The notes under the pieces were generated by a model. That model saw only the letters and a program-made list of their open reading frames with translations, had not been told where the DNA came from and ran no database searches. From Halictus rubicundus (taxonomy: Eukaryota > Arthropoda > Insecta > Hymenoptera > Halictidae), in NCBI RefSeq assembly GCF_050948215.1, contig NW_027488848.1:62001-126000 (forward strand): a DNA stretch of 64,000 nucleotides. Direction: 5' to 3'. Of the stretch, positions 24,716 to 37,849 are shown piece after piece. The position numbers and the translations under genes are program-made. Numbering within the stretch: the first letter of the stretch is position 1; each line of letters starts with the position of its first letter.

Positions 24716-27700
24716 AGGATAGAGGATATGATACGATAGAGGATCGGATAGGATAGAGGATAGGATAGGATAGAGGATAGAATACGATAGAGGATAGGAT
24801 ATTATAGAGGATAGGATAGGATAGAGGATAGGATAGGATAGAGGATAGGATAGGATAGAGGATAGGATAGGATAGAGGATAGGATAGGATAGAGGATAGG
24901 ATAGGATAGAGGATAGGATAGGATAGAGTATAGGATAGGATAGAGGAAAGGATAGGATAGAGGATATGATAGGATAGAGGATCGGATAGGATAGAGGATA
25001 GGATAGGATAGAGGATAGGATAGGATAGAGGATAGGATAGGATAGAGGATAGGATAGGATAGAGGATAGGATAGGATAGAGGATAGGATAGGATAGAGGA
25101 TAAGATAGGATAGAGGATATGATACGATAGAGGATCGGATAGGATAGAGGATAGGATAGGATAGAGGATAGAATACGATAGAGGATAGGATATTATAGAG
25201 GATAGGATAGGATAGAGGATAGGATAGGATAGAGGATAGGATAGGATAGAGGATAGGATAGGATAGAGGATAGGATAGGATAGAGGATAGGATAGGATAG
25301 AGGATAGGATAGGATAGAGGATAGGATAGGATAGAGGATAGGATAGGATAGAGGATAGGATAGGATAGAGGATAGGATAGGATAGAGGATAGGATAGGAT
25401 AGAGGATAGGATAGGATAGAGGATAGGATAGGATAGAGGATAGAATACGATAGAGGATAGGATATTATAGAGGATAGGATAGGATAGAGGATAGGATAGG
25501 ATAGAGGATAGGATAGGATAGAGGATAGGATAGGATAGAGGATAGGATAGGATAGAGGATAGGATAGGATAGAGGATAGGATAGGATAGAGGATATGATA
25601 GGATAGAGGATCGGATAGGATAGAGGATAGGATAGGATAGAGGGTAGAATACGATAGAGGATACGATATTATAGACGATAGGATAGGATAAAGGATAGGA
25701 TAGGATAGAGGATAGGATAGGATAGAGGATAGGATAGGATAGAGGATAGGATAGGATAGAGGATAGGATAGGATAGAGGATAGGATAGGATAGAGGATAG
25801 GATAGGATAGAGGATAGGATAGGATAGAGGATAGGATAGGATAGAGGATACGATAGGATAGAGGATATGATAGGATAGAGGATCGGATAGGATAGAGGAT
25901 AGGATAGGATAGAGGATAGAATACGATAGAGGATAGGATATTATAGAGGATAGGATAGGATAGAGGATAGGATAGGATAGAGGATAGGATAGGATAGAGG
26001 ATAGGATAGGATAGAGGATATGATAGGATAGAGGATCGGATAGGATAGAGGATAGGATAGGATAGAGGATAGAATACGATAGAGGATAGGATATTATAGA
26101 GGATAGGATAGGATAGAGGATAGGATAGGATAGAGGATAGGATAGGATAGAGGATAGGATAGGATAGAGGATAGGATAGGATAGAGGATAGGATAGGATA
26201 GAGGATAGGATAGGATAGAGGATAGGATAGGATAGAGGATAGGATAGGATACAGGGTAGGATAGGATAGAGGATAGGATAGGATAGAGGATAGGATAGGA
26301 TAGAGGATAGGATAGGATAGAGGATAGGATAGGATAGAGGATAGGATAGGATAGAGGATAGGATAGGATAGAGGATAGGATAGGATAGAGGATAGGATAG
26401 GATGGAGGATAGGATAGGATAGAGGATAGGATAGGATAGAGGATAGGATAGAATAGAGGATAGGATAGGATAGAGGATAGGATAGGATAGAGGATATGAT
26501 AGGATGGAGGATCGGATAGGGGATTGGATAGGATAGAGGATAGAATACGATAGAGGATAGGATATTATAGAGGATAGGATAGGATAGAGGATAGGATAGG
26601 ATAGAGGATAGGATAGGATAGAGGATAGGATAGGATAGAGGATATGATAGGATAGATTATCGGATAGGATAGAGGATAGGATAGGATAGAGGATAGAATA
26701 CGATAGAGGATAGGATATTATAGAGGATAGGATAGGATAGAGGATAGGATAGGATAGAGGATAGGATAGGATAGAGGATAGGATAGGATAGAGGATAGGA
26801 TAGGATAGAGGATAGGATAGGATAGAGGATAGGATAGGATAGAGGATAGGATAGGATAGAGGATAGGATAGGATAGAGGATAGGATAGGATAGAGGATAG
26901 GATAGGATAGAGGATAGGATAGGATAGAGGATAGGATAGGATAGAGGATATGATAGGATAGAGGATCGGATAGGATAGAGGATAGGACAGGATAGAGGAT
27001 AGAATACGATAGAGGATAGGATATTATAGAGGATAGGATAGGATAGAGGATAGGATAGGATAGAAGATAGGATAGGATAGAGGATATGATAGGATAGAGG
27101 ATCGGATAGGATAGAGGATAGGATAGGATAGAGGATAGAATACGATAGAGGATAGGATATTATAGAGGATAGGATAGGATAGAGGATAGGATAGGATAGA
27201 GGATAGGATAGGATAGAGGATAGGATAGGATAGAGGATAGGATAGGAGAGAGGATAGGATAGGATAGGGGATAGGATAGGATAGAGGATAGGATAGGATA
27301 GAGGATAGGATAGGATAGAGGATAGGATAGGATAGAGGATAGGATAGGATAGAGGATATGATAGGATGGAGGATCGGATAGGGGATTGGATAGGATAGAG
27401 GATAGGATAGGATAGAGGATAGGAAAGGATAGGATAGAGGATCGGATAGGTGATTGGATAGGATAGAGGATAGGATAGGATAGAGGATAGTATAGGATAG
27501 AGGATAGGATAGCATATAGGATAGGATAGGATAGAGGATAGGATAGGGTAGAGGATATGATAGGATAGAGGATCGGATAGGATAGAGGATAGGATAGGAT
27601 AGGATAGAGGATAGGATAGGATAGAGGATAGGATAGGATAGAGGATAGGATAGGTGATTGGATAGGATAGAGGATAGGATATTATAGAGGATAGGATAGG

Positions 27701-30700
27701 ATAGAGGATAGGATAGTATAGAGGATAGGATAGGATAGAGGATAGAATAGGATAGATGATAGGATAGGAAAGAGGATAGGATAGGATAGAGGATAGGATA
27801 GGATAGAGGATAGGATAGGATAGAGGATAGGATAGGATAGAGGATAGGATAGGATAGAGGATAGGATAGGATAGAGGATAGAGGATAGGATAGGATAGAG
27901 GATACGATAGGATAGAGGATAGGATAGGATAGAGGTTAGGTTGGATAGAGTATAGAATAGGATAGAGGATAGGATAGGATAGAGGATAGGATAGGATTGA
28001 GGATAGTATAGGATAGAGGAAAGGATAGGATAGAGGATAGGATAGGATAGCGGATAGGATAGGATAGAGGATAGTATAGGATAGAGGATAGGATAGGATA
28101 GAGGATAGGATAGGATTGAGGATAGGATAGGATAGAGGATACGATATTATAGAGGATAGGATAGGATAGAGGATAGGATAGGATAGAGGATGGGATAGGA
28201 TAGCGGATAGGATAGGATATAGGATTGGATAGGATAGAGGATAGGATACGATAGAGGATATGATAGGATAGAGGATAGGATAGGGGATTGGATAGGATAG
28301 AGGATAGGATAGGATAGAGGATAGGATAGGATTGAGGATAGGATAGGATAGAGGAAAGGATAGGATAGAGGATCGGATAGGTGATTGGATAGTATAGAGG
28401 ATAGGATAGGATAGAGGATAGTATAGGATAGAGGATAGGATAGGATAGAGGATAGGATAGGATAGAGGATAGGATAGGATAGAGGATAGGATAGGATAGA
28501 GGATATTATAGGATAGAGGATAGGATAGGATAGGATAGAGTATAGGATAGGATAGAGGATACGATATTATAGAGGATAGGATAGGATAGAGGAAACGATA
28601 GGGTATTGGATAGGATAGAGCATAGGATAAAGAATAGGATAGGATAGAGGATAGGATAGGGGATTGGATAGCATACGGGATTGGATAGGATAGAGGATAG
28701 GATACGATAGAGGATAGGATAGGATGGAGGATAAGATAGGGGATGGATAGGATAGACTATAGGATAGGATAGGATAGAGGATACGATATTATAGAGGATA
28801 GGATAGGATAGTGGATAGGATCGGATAGAGGATAGGATAGGATAGAGGATAGGATAGGATAGAGGATAGGATAGGATAGAGGATAGTATAGCATAGAGGA
28901 TAGGATAGGATAGAGGATAGGATAGGATAGGATAGAGGAAAGGATAGGATAGAGGATCGGATAGGTGATTGGATAGGATAGAGGATGGGATAGGATAGAG
29001 GATAGTATAGGATAGAGGATAGGATAGGATAGAGGATAGGATAGGATAGGATAGAGGATAGGATAGGATAGAGGATAGGATAGGATAGAGGATAGGATAG
29101 GATAGAGGATAGGATAAGATAGAGGATAGGATAGGATAGAGGATAGGATAGAGGATAGGATAGTGGATTGTATAGGATAGAGGATAGGATAGGATAGTGG
29201 ATAGTATAGGATAGAGGATAGGATAGGATAGAGGATAGGATAGAGGATAGGATAGTGGATTGTATAGGATAGAGGATAGGATAGGATAGAGGATAGGATA
29301 CGATAGAGGATAGGATATTATAGAGGATAGGATAGGATAGAGGATAGGATAGGATAGAGGATAGGATAGGATAGAGGATAGGATAGGATAGAGGATAGGA
29401 TAGGATAGAGGATAGGATAGGATAGAGGATAGGATAGGATAGAGGATAGGATAGGATAGAGGATAGGATAGGATAGAGGATAGTATAGGATAGTGAATAG
29501 GATAGCATAGAGGATAGGATAGGGGATTGGATAGGATAGAGTATAGGATACGATAGAGGATAGGATCGGATAGAGGATAGGATAGGGGATTGTATAGGAT
29601 AGAGGACAGGAGACGATAGAGGATAGGATAGGTTAGACGATAGGATAGGATAGAGGATAGGATAGGATAGAGGATAGGATAGGATAGAGGATAGGATAGG
29701 ATAGAGGATAGGATAGAGGATAGGATAGAGGATAGGATAGAGGATAGGATAGAGGATAGGATAGGATAGAGGATAGAATAGGATAGAGGATAGGATAGGA
29801 TTGAGGATAGTATAGGATAGAGGATATCATATTATAGAGGATAGGATATTATAGAGGATAAGATAGGATAGAGGATAGGATAGGATAGAGGAATGGATAG
29901 GATAGGATAGAGGATAGGATAGGATAGAGGATATGATAGGATAGAGGATCGGATAGGGGATTGGATAGGATAGAGGATAGGATAGGATAGAGGATAGGAT
30001 AGGATTGAGGATAGTATAGGATAGAGGAAAGGATAGGATAGAGGATCGGATAGGTGATTGGATAGGATAGAGGATAGGATAGGATTCAGGATAGTATAGG
30101 ATAGAGGATAGGATAGGATAGAGTATAAGATAGGATAGAGGATAGGATAGGATAGAGGATAGGATAGGATAGAGGATATGATAGGATAGAGGATAGGATA
30201 GGATAGAGGATAGTATAGGATAGAGGATAGGATAGCATAGAGGATAGGATATGATAGAGGATAGGATAGGATACAGGATAGGATAGGATAGAGGATAGAG
30301 GATAGGATACGATAGAGGATAGGATAGACGATAGGATAGGATAGAGGATAGGATAGGATAGAGGATATGATAGGATAGAGGATCGGATAGGATAGAGGAT
30401 AGGATAGGATAGAGGATAGAATACGATAGAGTATAGGATATTATAGAGGATAGGATAGGATAGAGGATAGGATAGGATAGAGGATAGGATAGGATAGAGG
30501 ATAGGATAGGATAGAGGATAGGATAGGATAGAGGATATGATAGGATAGAGGTTAGGATAGGATAGAGGATACGATAGGATAGAGGATAGGATAGGATAGA
30601 AGATAGGATAGGATAGAGGATAGGATAGGATAGAGGATAGGATAGGATAGAGGATAGGATAGGATAGAGGATAGGATAGAGGATAGGATAGAGGATAGGA

Positions 30701-31819
30701 TAGAGGATAGGATAGGATAGAGGATAGAATAGGATAGAGGATAGGATAGGATTGAGGATAGGATAGGATAGAGGATAGGATATTATAGATGATAGGATAT
30801 TATAGAGGATAAGATAGGATAGAGGATAGGATAGGATAGAGGAATGGATAGGATAGGATAGAGGATAGGATAGGATAGAGGATATGATAGGATAGAGGAT
30901 CGGATAGGGGATTGGATAGGATAGAGGATAGGATAGGATAGAGGATAGGATAGGATTGAGGATAGTATAGGATAGAGGAAAGGATAGGATAGAGGATCGG
31001 ATAGGTGATTGGATAGGATAGAGGATAGGATAGGATAGAGGATAGGATAGGATTCAGGATAGTATAGGATAGAGGATAGGATAGAATAGAGTATAAGATA
31101 GGATAGAGGATAGGATAGGATAGAGGATAGGATAGGATAGAGGATATGATAGGATAGAGGATAGGATAGGATAGAGGATAGTATAGGATAGAGGATAGGA
31201 TAGGATAGAGGATAGGATAGGATAGAGGATAGGATAGGATAGAGGATAGTATAGGATAGTGAATAGGATAGCATAGAGGATAGGATAGGGGATTGGATAG
31301 GATAGAGTATAGGATACGATAGAGGATAGGATCGGATAGAGGATAGGATAGGGGATTGTATAGGATAGAGGACAGGAGACGATAGAGGATAGGATAGGTT
31401 AGACGATAGGATAGGATAGAGGATAGGATAGGATAGAGGATAGGATAGGATAGAGGATAGGATAGGATAGAGGATAGGATAGAGGATAGGATAGAGGATA
31501 GGATAGAGGATAGGATAGGATAGAGGATAGAATAGGATAGAGGATAGGATAGGATTGAGGATAGGATAGGATAGAGGATAGGATATTATAGAGGATAGGA
31601 TATTATAGAGGATAAGATAGGATAGAGGATAGGATAGGATAGAGGAATGGATAGGATAGGATAGAGGATAGGATAGGATAGAGGATATGATAGGATAGAG
31701 GATCGGATAGGGGATTGGATAGGATAGAGGATAGGATAGGATAGAGGATAGGATAGGATTGAGGATAGTATAGGATAGAGGAAAGGATAGGATAGAGGAT
31801 CGGATAGGTGATTGGATAG

Positions 31820-32697
31820 GATAGAGGATAGGATAGGATAGAGGATAGGATAGGATAGAGGATAGGATAGGATAGAGGATAGGATAGAGGATAGGATAGA
31901 GGATAGGATAGAGGATAGGATAGGATAGAGGATAGAATAGGATAGAGGATAGGATAGGATTGAGGATAGGATAGGATAGAGGATAGGATATTATAGAGGA
32001 TAGGATATTATAGAGGATAAGATAGGATAGAGGATAGGATAGGATAGGATAGAGGATAGGATAGGATAGAGGATATGATAGGATAGAGGATCGGATAGGG
32101 GATTGGATAGGATAGAGGATAGGATAGGATAGAGGATAGGATAGGATTGAGGATAGTATAGGATAGAGGAAAGGATAGGATAGAGGATCGGATAGGTGAT
32201 TGGATAGGATAGAGGATAGGATAGGATAGAGGATAGGATAGGATTCAGGATAGTATAGGATAGAGGATAGGATAGAATAGAGTATAAGATAGGATAGAGG
32301 ATAGGATAGGATAGAGGATAGGATAGGATAGAGGATAGTATAGGATAGAGGATAGGATAGCATAGAGGATAGGATAGGATAGAGGATAGGATAGGGTAGA
32401 GGATATGATAGGATAGAGGATCGGATAGGATAGAGGATAGGATAGGATAGGATAGAGGATAGAATAGGATAGAGGATAGGATAGGGGATTGTATAGGATA
32501 GAGGACAGGAGACGATAGAGGATAGGATAGGTTAGACGATAGGATATGATAGAGGATAGGATAGGATACAGGATAGGATAGGATAGAGGATAGAGGATAG
32601 GATACGATAGAGGATAGGATAGAGGATAGGATAGGATAGAGGAAAGGATAGGATAGAGGATATGATAGGATAGAGGATAGGATAGGATAGAGGATAG
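31820..32697. repeat. ~880-bp duplicate of 35,060-35,937 (offset 3240 bp)
   Basis: Lines of sequence agree base for base at a constant 3240-bp shift. The shared series is a set of 12-bp units, GATTGAGG, double GATATTATAG, GATAAGATAGG, TATGATAGG, GGATCGGATAGGGG, GGAAAGG, GTGATTGG, GATTCAGG, GATAGAATAGAGTATAAG, GCATAG, GGGTAGAGG, GACAGGAGACG, GGTTAGACG, GATACAGG and TATGATAGG. I see two differences: GTGATTGGATAGGATAG here versus GTGATTGGATAGGTTAG near 35,449, and ATAGGGGATTG here versus ATGGGGGATTG near 35,723. The match stops at 32,697/35,937, which is also the junction of another duplication. Confidence 0.85.
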
Positions 32698-34139
32698 GAT
32701 AGGATAGAGGATAGAATACGATAGAGTATAGGATATTATAGAGGATAGGATAGGATACAGGATAGGATAGGATAGAGGATAGGATAGGATAGAGGATAGG
32801 ATAGGATTGAGGATAGTATAGGATAGAGGAAAGGATAGGATAGAGGATCGGATAGGTGATTGGATAGGATAGAGGATAGGATAGGATAGAGGATAGTATA
32901 GGATAGAGGATAGGATAGCATAGAGGATAGGATAGGATAGAGGATAGGATAGGGTAGAGGATATGATAGGATAGAGGATCGGATAGGATAGAGGATAGGA
33001 TAGGATAGGATAGAGGATAGAATAGGATAGAGGATAGGATAGGATAGAGGATAGGATAGGATAGAGGATAGGATAGGATAGAGGATAGGATATTATAGAG
33101 GATAGGATAGGATAGAGGATAGGATAGGATAGAGGATAGGATAGGATAGAGGATAGGATAGGATAGAGGATAGGATAGGATAGAGGATATGATAGGATAG
33201 AGGATCGAATAGGATAGAGGATAGGATAGGATAGAGGATAGGATAGGATAGAGGATAGGATAGGATAGAGGATAGGATAGGATAGAGGATAGGATAGGAT
33301 AGAGGATAGGATAGGATAGAGGATAGGATAGGATAGAGGATAGGATAGGATAGAGGATAGGATAGGATAGAGGATAGGATAGGATAGAGGATAGGATAGG
33401 ATAGAGGATAGGATAGGATAGAGGATAGGATAGGATAGAGGATAGAATACGATAGAGGATAGGATATTATAGAGGATAGGATAGGATAGAGGATAGGATA
33501 GGATAGAGGATAGGATAGGATAGAGGATAGGATAGGATAGAGGATAGGATAGGATAGAGGATAGGATAGGATAGAGGATAGGATAGGATAGAGGATAGGA
33601 TAGGATAGAGGATAGGATAGGATAGAGGATAGGATAGGATAGAGGATAGGATAGGATAGAGGATAGGATATTATAGAGGATAGGATAGGATAGAGGATAG
33701 GATAGGATAGAGGATAGGATAGGATAGAGGATAGGATAGGATAGAGGATAGGATAGGATAGAGGATATGATAGGATAGAGGATCGGATAGGATAGAGGAT
33801 AGGATAGGATAGAGGATAGGATAGGATAGAGGATAGGATAGGATAGAGGATAGGATAGGATAGAGGATAGGATAGGATAGAGGATATGATAGGATAGAGG
33901 ATCGGATAGGATAGAGGATAGGATAGGATAGAGGATAGAATACGATAGAGGATAGGATATTATAGAGGATAGGATAGGATAGAGGATAGGATAGGATAGA
34001 GGATAGGATAGGATAGAGGATAGGATAGGATAGAGGATAGGATAGGATAGAGGATAGGATAGGATAGAGGATAGGATAGGATAGAGGATAGGATAGGATA
34101 GAGGATAGGATACTATAGAGGATAGGATAGGATAGAGGA

Positions 34140-34785
34140 TAGGATAGGATAGAGGATAGGATAGGATAGAGGATAGGATAGGATAGAGGATAGGATAGGA
34201 TAGAGGATAGTATAGGATAGTGAATAGGATAGCATAGAGGATAGGATAGGGGATTGGATAGGATAGAGTATAGGATACGATAGAGGATAGGATCGGATAG
34301 AGGATAGGATAGGGGATTGTATAGGATAGAGGACAGGTGACGATAGAGGATAGGATAGGTTAGACGATAGGATAGGATAGAGGATAGGATAGGATAGAGG
34401 ATAGGATAGGATAGAGGATAGGATAGAGGATAGGATAGAGGATAGGATAGGATAGAGGATAGAATAGGATAGAGGATAGGATAGGATTGAGGATAGGATA
34501 GGATAGAGGATAGGATATTATAGAGGATAGGATAGGATAGAGGATAAGATAGGATAGAGGATAGGATAGGATAGAGGATTGGATAGGATAGGATAGAGGA
34601 TAGGATAGGATAGAGGATATGATAGGATAGAGGATCGGATAGGGGATTGGATAGGATAGAGGATAGGATAGGATAGAGGATAGGATAGGATTGAGGATAG
34701 GATAGGATAGAGGATAGGATAGGATAGAGGATCGGATAGGTGATTGGATAGGATAGATGATAGGATAGGATAGAGGATAGGATAG
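34140..34785. repeat. ~645-bp perfect duplicate of 37,740-38,385 (offset 3600 bp)
   Basis: I found no difference across this interval at a constant shift of 3600 bp. It runs through GTGAATAGG, GGGGATTGG, GAGTATAGGATACG, GGATCGG, GACAGGTGACG, GGTTAGACG, the series of 12-bp units, GATTGAGG, GATATTATAG, GATAAGATAGG, GGATTGG, TATGATAGG, GGATCGGATAGGTGATTGG and GATGATAGG. Just left of the block the copies already differ (GATACTATAG versus GATACGATAG). On the right the left copy switches to GCAGAGAGG while the right copy has GATTCAGG. Sharp edges on both sides suggest a single transfer. Confidence 0.85.
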
Positions 34786-34844
34786 CAGAGAGGATAGGAT
34801 ATGATAGAGGATAGGATAGGATACAGGATAGGATAGGATAGAGG

Positions 34845-36579
34845 ATAGAGGATAGGATACGATAGAGGATAGGATAGAGGATAGGATAGGATAGAGGATA
34901 GGATAGGATAGAGGATATGATAGGATAGAGGATATGATAGGATAGAGGTTAGGATAGGATAGAGGATACGATAGGATAGAGGATAGGATAGGATAGAAGA
35001 TAGGATAGGATAGAGGATACGATAGGATAGAGGATAGGATAGGATAGAAGATAGGATAGGATAGAGGATAGGATAGGATAGAGGATAGGATAGGATAGAG
35101 GATAGGATAGGATAGAGGATAGGATAGAGGATAGGATAGAGGATAGGATAGAGGATAGGATAGGATAGAGGATAGAATAGGATAGAGGATAGGATAGGAT
35201 TGAGGATAGGATAGGATAGAGGATAGGATATTATAGAGGATAGGATATTATAGAGGATAAGATAGGATAGAGGATAGGATAGGATAGGATAGAGGATAGG
35301 ATAGGATAGAGGATATGATAGGATAGAGGATCGGATAGGGGATTGGATAGGATAGAGGATAGGATAGGATAGAGGATAGGATAGGATTGAGGATAGTATA
35401 GGATAGAGGAAAGGATAGGATAGAGGATCGGATAGGTGATTGGATAGGTTAGAGGATAGGATAGGATAGAGGATAGGATAGGATTCAGGATAGTATAGGA
35501 TAGAGGATAGGATAGAATAGAGTATAAGATAGGATAGAGGATAGGATAGGATAGAGGATAGGATAGGATAGAGGATAGTATAGGATAGAGGATAGGATAG
35601 CATAGAGGATAGGATAGGATAGAGGATAGGATAGGGTAGAGGATATGATAGGATAGAGGATCGGATAGGATAGAGGATAGGATAGGATAGGATAGAGGAT
35701 AGAATAGGATAGAGGATAGGATGGGGGATTGTATAGGATAGAGGACAGGAGACGATAGAGGATAGGATAGGTTAGACGATAGGATATGATAGAGGATAGG
35801 ATAGGATACAGGATAGGATAGGATAGAGGATAGAGGATAGGATACGATAGAGGATAGGATAGAGGATAGGATAGGATAGAGGAAAGGATAGGATAGAGGA
35901 TATGATAGGATAGAGGATAGGATAGGATAGAGGATAGAGGATAGGATACGATAGAGGATAGGATAGAGGATAGGATAGGATAGAGGATAGGATAGGATAG
36001 AGGATATGATAGGATAGAGGATATGATAGGATAGAGGTTAGGATAGGATAGAGGATACGATAGGATAGAGGATAGGATAGGATAGAAGATAGGATAGGAT
36101 AGAGGATACGATAGGATAGAGGATAGGATAGGATAGAAGATAGGATAGGATAGAGGATAGGATAGGATAGAGGATAGGATAGGATAGAGGATAGGATAGG
36201 ATAGAGGATAGGATAGAGGATAGGATAGAGGATAGGATAGAGGATAGGATAGGATAGAGGATAGAATAGGATAGAGGATAGGATAGGATTGAGGATAGGA
36301 TAGGATAGAGGATAGGATATTATAGAGGATAGGATATTATAGAGGATAAGATAGGATAGAGGATAGGATAGGATAGGATAGAGGATAGGATAGGATAGAG
36401 GATATGATAGGATAGAGGATCGGATAGGGGATTGGATAGGATAGAGGATAGGATAGGATAGAGGATAGGATAGGATTGAGGATAGTATAGGATAGAGGAA
36501 AGGATAGGATAGAGGATCGGATAGGTGATTGGATAGGATAGAGGATAGGATAGGATAGAGGATAGGATAGGGTAGAGGA
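34845..36579. repeat. 1,089-bp tandem duplication (partial second copy)
   Basis: Bases 34,845-35,490 match 35,934-36,579 at an offset of 1089 bp, so the second copy begins where one unit length of the first ends. Anchors are GAGGTTAGG (34,945 and 36,034), TTATAG (35,231 and 36,320) and GTGATTGG (35,436 and 36,525). The join near 35,937 coincides with the right end of the 3240-bp-offset match, identifying it as a recombination junction. The private T of GGATAGGTTAG near 35,449 is absent at 36,538, so it arose after the duplication or was lost from the copy. Confidence 0.82.
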
Positions 36580-37031
36580 TATGATAGGATAGAGGATCGG
36601 ATAGGATAGAGGATAGGATAGGATAGGATAGAGGATAGAATAGGATAGAGGATAGGATAGGATAGAGGATAGGATAGGATAGAGGATAGGATAGGATAGA
36701 GGATAGGATATTATAGAGGATAGGATAGGATAGAGGATAGGATAGGATAGAGGATAGGATAGGATAGAGGATAGGATAGGATAGAGGATAGGATAGGATA
36801 GAGGATATGATAGGATAGAGGATCGAATAGGATAGAGGATAGGATAGGATAGAGGATAGGATAGGATAGAGGATAGGATAGGATAGAGGATAGGATAGGA
36901 TAGAGGATAGGATAGGATAGAGGATAGGATAGGATAGAGGATAGGATAGGATAGAGGATAGTATAGGATAGAGGATAGAATAGGATAGAGGATAGGATAG
37001 GATAGGATAGAGGATAGGATAGGATAGAGGT

Positions 37032-37849
37032 TAGGATAGGATAGAGGATAGGATAGGATAGAGGATAGGATAGGATAGAGGATAGGATACTATAGAGGAT
37101 AGGATATAGGATTGGATAGGATAGAGGATAGGATACGATAGTGGATAGGATAGATGATAGGATAGGATAGAAGATAGGATAGGATAGAGGATAGGATAGG
37201 ATAGAGGATAGGATAGAGGATAGGATAGTGGATTGTATAGGATAGAGGATAGGATAGGATAGAGGATAGGATACGATAGAGGATAGGATATTATAGAGGA
37301 TAGGATAGGATAGAGGATAGGATAGGATAGAGGATAGGATAGGATAGAGGATAGGATAGGATAGAGGATAGTATAGGATAGTGAATAGGATAGCATAGAG
37401 GATAGGATAGGATAGAGGATAGGATAGGATAGAGGATAGGATAGGATAGAGGATAGGATAGGATAGAGGATAGGATAGGATAGAGGATAGGATAGGATAG
37501 AGGATAGGATAGGATAGAGGATAGGATACTATAGAGGATAGGATATAGGATTGGATAGGATAGAGGATAGGATACGATAGTGGATAGGATAGATGATAGG
37601 ATAGGATAGAAGATAGGATAGGATAGAGGATAGGATAGGATAGAGGATAGGATAGAGGATAGGATAGTGGATTGTATAGGATAGAGGATAGGATAGGATA
37701 GAGGATAGGATACGATAGAGGATAGGATATTATAGAGGATAGGATAGGATAGAGGATAGGATAGGATAGAGGATAGGATAGGATAGAGGATAGGATAGGA
37801 TAGAGGATAGTATAGGATAGTGAATAGGATAGCATAGAGGATAGGATAG
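37032..37849. repeat. 439-bp tandem duplication, itself copied at about 40,093-40,600
   Basis: Bases 37,032-37,410 match 37,471-37,849 without visible difference at an offset of 439 bp (TACTATAG at 37,088 and 37,527; GTGAATAGG at 37,381 and 37,820). The first copy and part of the second are present again 3061 bp to the right (TACTATAG at 40,149 and 40,588, again 439 bp apart). A related pair at 44,386 and 44,847 is 461 bp apart, 22 bp longer, or one long unit. The doubling therefore predates the longer-range copying of the region. Confidence 0.82.

Larger units (their letters stand above)
20793..27640. repeat. Region II: phase-locked 17-mer block with a recurring ~90-bp variant cassette
   Basis: A fixed cassette of altered units, TATGATAGG then GGATCGG then GAATACGATAG then GATATTATAG, is embedded in plain 17-mers. 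Using GAATACG as marker I place it at 20846, 21016, 21220, 21407, 21560, 21900, 22070, 22206, 22393, 22609, 22915, 23607, 23811, 23998, 24151, 24780, 25171, 25443, 25647, 25919, 26072, 26543, 26696, 27002 and 27138. Spacings are 8, 9, 10, 11, 12, 16, 18, 20, 23 or 37 whole 17-bp units. The three exceptions (216, 692 and 471 bp) each carry an extra 12-bp unit. Substitutions have spread but unit length is nearly invariant, unlike regions I and III. No gene is present. Confidence 0.85.

Noticed and set aside
20793..27640. CRISPR array, suggested by regular spacing of a repeated cassette
   Set aside because: There are no unique spacers: the sequence between cassettes is the same 17-mer, and no cas genes are present.
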